From positions 310,001-374,000 of the forward strand of contig NZ_FMYI01000001.1 of NCBI RefSeq assembly GCF_900096905.1: a stretch of DNA of 64,000 nt, in the 5' to 3' direction. The DNA comes from Pelagirhabdus alkalitolerans (GTDB lineage Bacteria; Bacillota; Bacilli; Bacillales; Amphibacillaceae). Every line of letters begins with the position of its first letter. Position 1 is the stretch's first letter. Made by a program: the position numbers and the translations under genes. The notes beneath the pieces are model-generated. The model searched no databases. It had not been told where the DNA came from and worked only from the letters and a program-made list of their open reading frames with translations. Shown piece after piece: positions 61,541 to 64,000 of this stretch.

Positions 61541-62266
61541 TTAAGTTAAAAAATAACGTTCTTTATTCCGTTTTAATCGTACGTCTAGTTTAGATTTGTC
61601 TGCTACTAATTTCTCCTCGATCAATTGGTTAGTGATATTTTTGATATCATGTATCCTCTGGTTATTGTAATGAATCTCATTATACATATCTTTATCTACA
61701 TACATATTATTTAGCAATAAGAACATCGCTACAATGTATAGGAATAAAAAAGTGACCAACCATGAGGAGTCTTTTGCCCATGAAAACAAAGAGTTTAAAG
61801 TTGAAAAAACGAGAGGTAACGACGCTACATAAGAAATGGATCTAAGTGCAGATATATGATACGATGCATGTTTTTTTACGGATTGTGACAAATGATCTTT
61901 AAAAAACGTCAATGCCTCTACGGATTGAAGTTGTTGTTCATTTAAAAGCCAATCTCTCACCTTATCCATGGTTACTTCAGTTTCATTGAATTCTTTATGC
62001 TCCTGTTTTACCTTGTGTGAGTTTCGTCCAATAAATATCCACTCTTTTACACCCATAAATAAAAGTACATACCATATCCATGGTACAGATATTTTATTAC
62101 CGAATGCAACTAGGAGAAAAGATATTGTGTAAGCTAACGTTATAGCGGCTATAAACCTAGCGAAATGTGAACCAAACCAATATGTCGATCTTATTAAATA
62201 CTTCTCCTCAAAATTTTTGATACTGCTTAACTTATGTTCGTCTTTTGTTTCATGTTGTTGTTTCAT
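61541..62266 (-). CDS. Membrane protein with four helices, function unknown
   Basis: A 241-residue protein with two pairs of helices (about 38-80 and 145-190) and cytoplasmic helical regions before, between and after them (ETEVTMDKVRDWLLNEQQLQ; the Lys/Arg-rich C-terminus). No family is recognised. The layout resembles effector or sensor membrane proteins seen in accessory regions, but nothing specific can be claimed. AAAGGAGAGGGTTCACA precedes the ATG. Confidence 0.65.
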   Translation of the reverse strand: MKQQHETKDEHKLSSIKNFEEKYLIRSTYWFGSHFARFIAAITLAYTISFLLVAFGNKISVPWIWYVLLFMGVKEWIFIGRNSHKVKQEHKEFNETEVTMDKVRDWLLNEQQLQSVEALTFFKDHLSQSVKKHASYHISALRSISYVASLPLVFSTLNSLFSWAKDSSWLVTFLFLYIVAMFLLLNNMYVDKDMYNEIHYNNQRIHDIKNITNQLIEEKLVADKSKLDVRLKRNKERYFLT

Positions 62267-62355
62267 TGTGAACCCTCTCCTTTAGTTTATTTTTTGGTAA
62301 CAATTTATTGTAGAATCCTTACTATTTTTTTATTACTCTATATGTCGACATAAAA

Positions 62356-62410
62356 AAACCTTAGGGTATCATAACTAATAAAAGTTAATGACTGAACCCA
62401 AAGGTTTCAT
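62356..62410 (-). terminator. Terminator after hsdR
   Basis: AAACCTTAGGGT pairs with ACCCAAAGGTTT (one mismatch) around a loop of about 28 bases; T run on the minus strand. Confidence 0.6.
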
Positions 62411-62490
62411 TTTTAATAAACATATATAGACGTTTCTTCAAATAGACGCTCATAAAAATAATAGATACGTTTATTCTACAAAATTTTACG

Positions 62491-64000
62491 CTACTTTAAT
62501 TCCTCTTCAAGTGGCACAATGTGTTCGTCCAACAGTTGACGCCACGCACGTTTGATCTTTTGCGGATATGAGAATGGCTTCACCTCAGGATGGCGCATTT
62601 TAAAGGCATCATAATCTTTACTTTCAATAATGCTCCCCTTATTCGGGATATCATCCATCCCCACAATATACTGCACAGCTGAGGCGTGAAGTTCCTCACT
62701 CGATACGCACCAGTATTCGCTGAATTGGTCAATCGCCTGATCTTTTTGGTCGGTGAAGTAACGACGTTTGACCGCAAAGATATCTTCATTCTCGTCAATT
62801 TCACCTTGGTCAATCGCATTCAACATACGGCGATAGACGTCTTTGACGATATCAGCTTTATTTAATTTCTGCATCGCTTGTTCAATTTCATCACGCACAT
62901 CTGGATTATTGGCTGCATATGTGCCGAGTAGTTGATCAATATAGGCTGCATCAATGTCGTATAACTTTGATGTATAATCACCATAGAAAGCAAGGTCAGA
63001 AAAGTCAGGTTCTTCCTCAAGATCGGTTTCCTCTTCCTTCAACTCGATTAACGATCCCTTCACCGTTTCATAAATGCCTGCCTGTTCTTGAATCATACTC
63101 ACTTGATCATTCAATGCTTTGGATTCATCCATATCATTGTTGTACGAATCATACGTGACAAGAGCTTCATAAGCATTATTGAGCTCTTGGAACGCTTTCA
63201 CATACTCCACACGTGTTTCAAGTGGCGCTTGTTCGTCAACATCGCCTGCCTTTTCGGTAATCGTTTTAAGTTCTTTATGCGCTCTCTTAAAGCGTTTCTT
63301 CGCTTTATCATACGTCGGATAAATCAGACCGGATTCCTCTTTTACTTCAGAGTATAACTTCGTGGCCTTGGCGACGTTGGTTTCCATTTCATGCGGTTTG
63401 CGGAAGGTGACAATTAAGCCCTTCGTTTTATCCGGATACGTCCGGTTCGTGCGTGAGAAAGCTTGAATTAAGCCAGCATACTGCAAGTTTCGATCCACAA
63501 AAAGCGTTTGAATCGTTGGCGCGTCAAAACCTGTTAATAGACGATCCACGACAATGACTAAATCGACTTGGCGCCCAATCTGCTTAAACTCTGCTCGTTT
63601 TCTAGCAAGACGATTGTTAATATCGCCGTTGTATCGTTCAATATCCGCTAACGTCCATGCTGTTCGATAATACGCATTGTAATCATCGAGGATGCCTTGC
63701 ATTTCGTCTTCTTGCGCCATCGCATTGTCTTGGTTCTCATCCATTGAATACGTAATCGCAATACGTGGAAAGTCTGGGTCATCGATCGTGCGTCCTTGTC
63801 GAATCGGCTGATCTGAAAAAACATGATCCATCCAATTCGGATCTTGGGTCATTTCTTTTATTTTATGGTAGTAACGCTTCGCCATCGCAATCGAACTCGT
63901 CGTTAAGATCGCTGATTTTGTTGGTTTCCCATTTTTAAAATCAAACTTCGTATACGCATTGTCGGGTCGGAAGATTTTTCGAATCACTTTTTCAATATGC
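62491..64000 (-). CDS. hsdR: Type I restriction enzyme HsdR, C-terminal part
   Basis: The C-terminal 503 residues of a type I restriction endonuclease/translocase subunit; the frame is open through the window edge, so the gene is cut by the window and not truncated itself. Recognisable parts are the helicase domain 2 (VIVVDRLLTGFDAPTIQTLFVD, then LIQAFSRTNR, motif VI) and the long helical C-terminal region that contacts the methylase. The nuclease domain and Walker motifs lie outside the window. hsdM and hsdS would be expected beyond the right edge. A GTG at 63987 is internal, not the start. Confidence 0.95.
   Translation of the reverse strand, partial: HIEKVIRKIFRPDNAYTKFDFKNGKPTKSAILTTSSIAMAKRYYHKIKEMTQDPNWMDHVFSDQPIRQGRTIDDPDFPRIAITYSMDENQDNAMAQEDEMQGILDDYNAYYRTAWTLADIERYNGDINNRLARKRAEFKQIGRQVDLVIVVDRLLTGFDAPTIQTLFVDRNLQYAGLIQAFSRTNRTYPDKTKGLIVTFRKPHEMETNVAKATKLYSEVKEESGLIYPTYDKAKKRFKRAHKELKTITEKAGDVDEQAPLETRVEYVKAFQELNNAYEALVTYDSYNNDMDESKALNDQVSMIQEQAGIYETVKGSLIELKEEETDLEEEPDFSDLAFYGDYTSKLYDIDAAYIDQLLGTYAANNPDVRDEIEQAMQKLNKADIVKDVYRRMLNAIDQGEIDENEDIFAVKRRYFTDQKDQAIDQFSEYWCVSSEELHASAVQYIVGMDDIPNKGSIIESKDYDAFKMRHPEVKPFSYPQKIKRAWRQLLDEHIVPLEEELK

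Noticed and set aside
62491..63987. hsdR as a truncated gene starting at GTG 63987
   Set aside because: The frame stays open to the window edge and reads HIEKVIRKIF there, so the gene simply continues outside the window.

Overview
The window is AT-rich DNA with long runs of co-oriented genes, Bacillus-type ribosome binding sites (AAGGAGG variants) and many intrinsic terminators. Several loci point to a low-GC Firmicute of the Bacillaceae: a yrrT-mccA-mccB operon, ykoF behind a TPP riboswitch, a LicT/RAT antitermination switch, cre-like sites, a phnDCEE cassette and Hol_Tox-type small toxins. Several secreted or surface proteins carry very acidic linkers (for example the DUF4352 protein at 16557-17192), which would fit a salt-tolerant organism. 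Neither genus nor species can be read from the sequence.

Layout. 1-2.8 kb: a LURP-one-related protein, an unrecognised membrane protein and the LicT antiterminator. 2.8-6.7 kb: the beta-glucoside PTS operon under a RAT/terminator switch, ending in a large nested inverted-repeat element. 6.8-19.3 kb: ordinary chromosomal genes (SodC lipoprotein, alanine dehydrogenase, LysR with a divergent F420-ligase-like enzyme, MATE pump, alanine/sodium symporter, PsiE-like protein, MerR and GNAT pair, DUF4352 protein, WYL regulator, alpha/beta hydrolase). 19.4-23.9 kb: a LacI-controlled sugar locus (PTS IIBC, NIF3-like protein, esterase) with two matching operators. 24-30.3 kb: SpeG-like acetyltransferase, a surface-type metallophosphatase family member and the phosphonate transporter with a candidate Pho box. 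30.3-40.7 kb: a xylan-related set (GH115, GH43, esterase) interleaved with the methionine-to-cysteine operon, a VOC protein and a PD-(D/E)XK-like gene coupled to DUF2200. 40.7-50.7 kb: a mixed accessory region (small XRE regulator, zinc-ribbon peptide, TPP-riboswitch ykoF, Nudix plus PLD-helicase, RDD, Fic, membrane proteins, M23 peptidase) ending in a toxin-less relic of a type I toxin-antitoxin locus. 50.8-55.2 kb: a GH4/ChbG/PTS disaccharide operon with an RpiR regulator. 55.3-59.5 kb: diguanylate cyclase and chemoreceptor genes. 59.8-64 kb: an intact Hol_Tox locus, a secreted glycine-zipper protein with a 53-residue membrane partner, a four-helix membrane protein and the C-terminal part of a type I restriction HsdR.

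How they fit together. At least three separate PTS systems feed phosphodisaccharide hydrolases (GH1, GH4) or an esterase plus NIF3-like protein, each with its own regulator (LicT, LacI, RpiR) and in places a cre-like site. The GH115/GH43/esterase enzymes have no signal peptides, which suggests that glucuronoxylan oligomers are dismantled inside the cell. The most unusual observations are a 60-bp deletion at a 4-bp repeat that removes the toxin from one of two related type I loci, the glycine-zipper protein and small membrane protein pair, the LacI operator pair joining a NIF3 protein to a PTS, a nonsense codon near the start of a PLD-helicase, and three genes whose best-spaced start codon is AUC or CUG.
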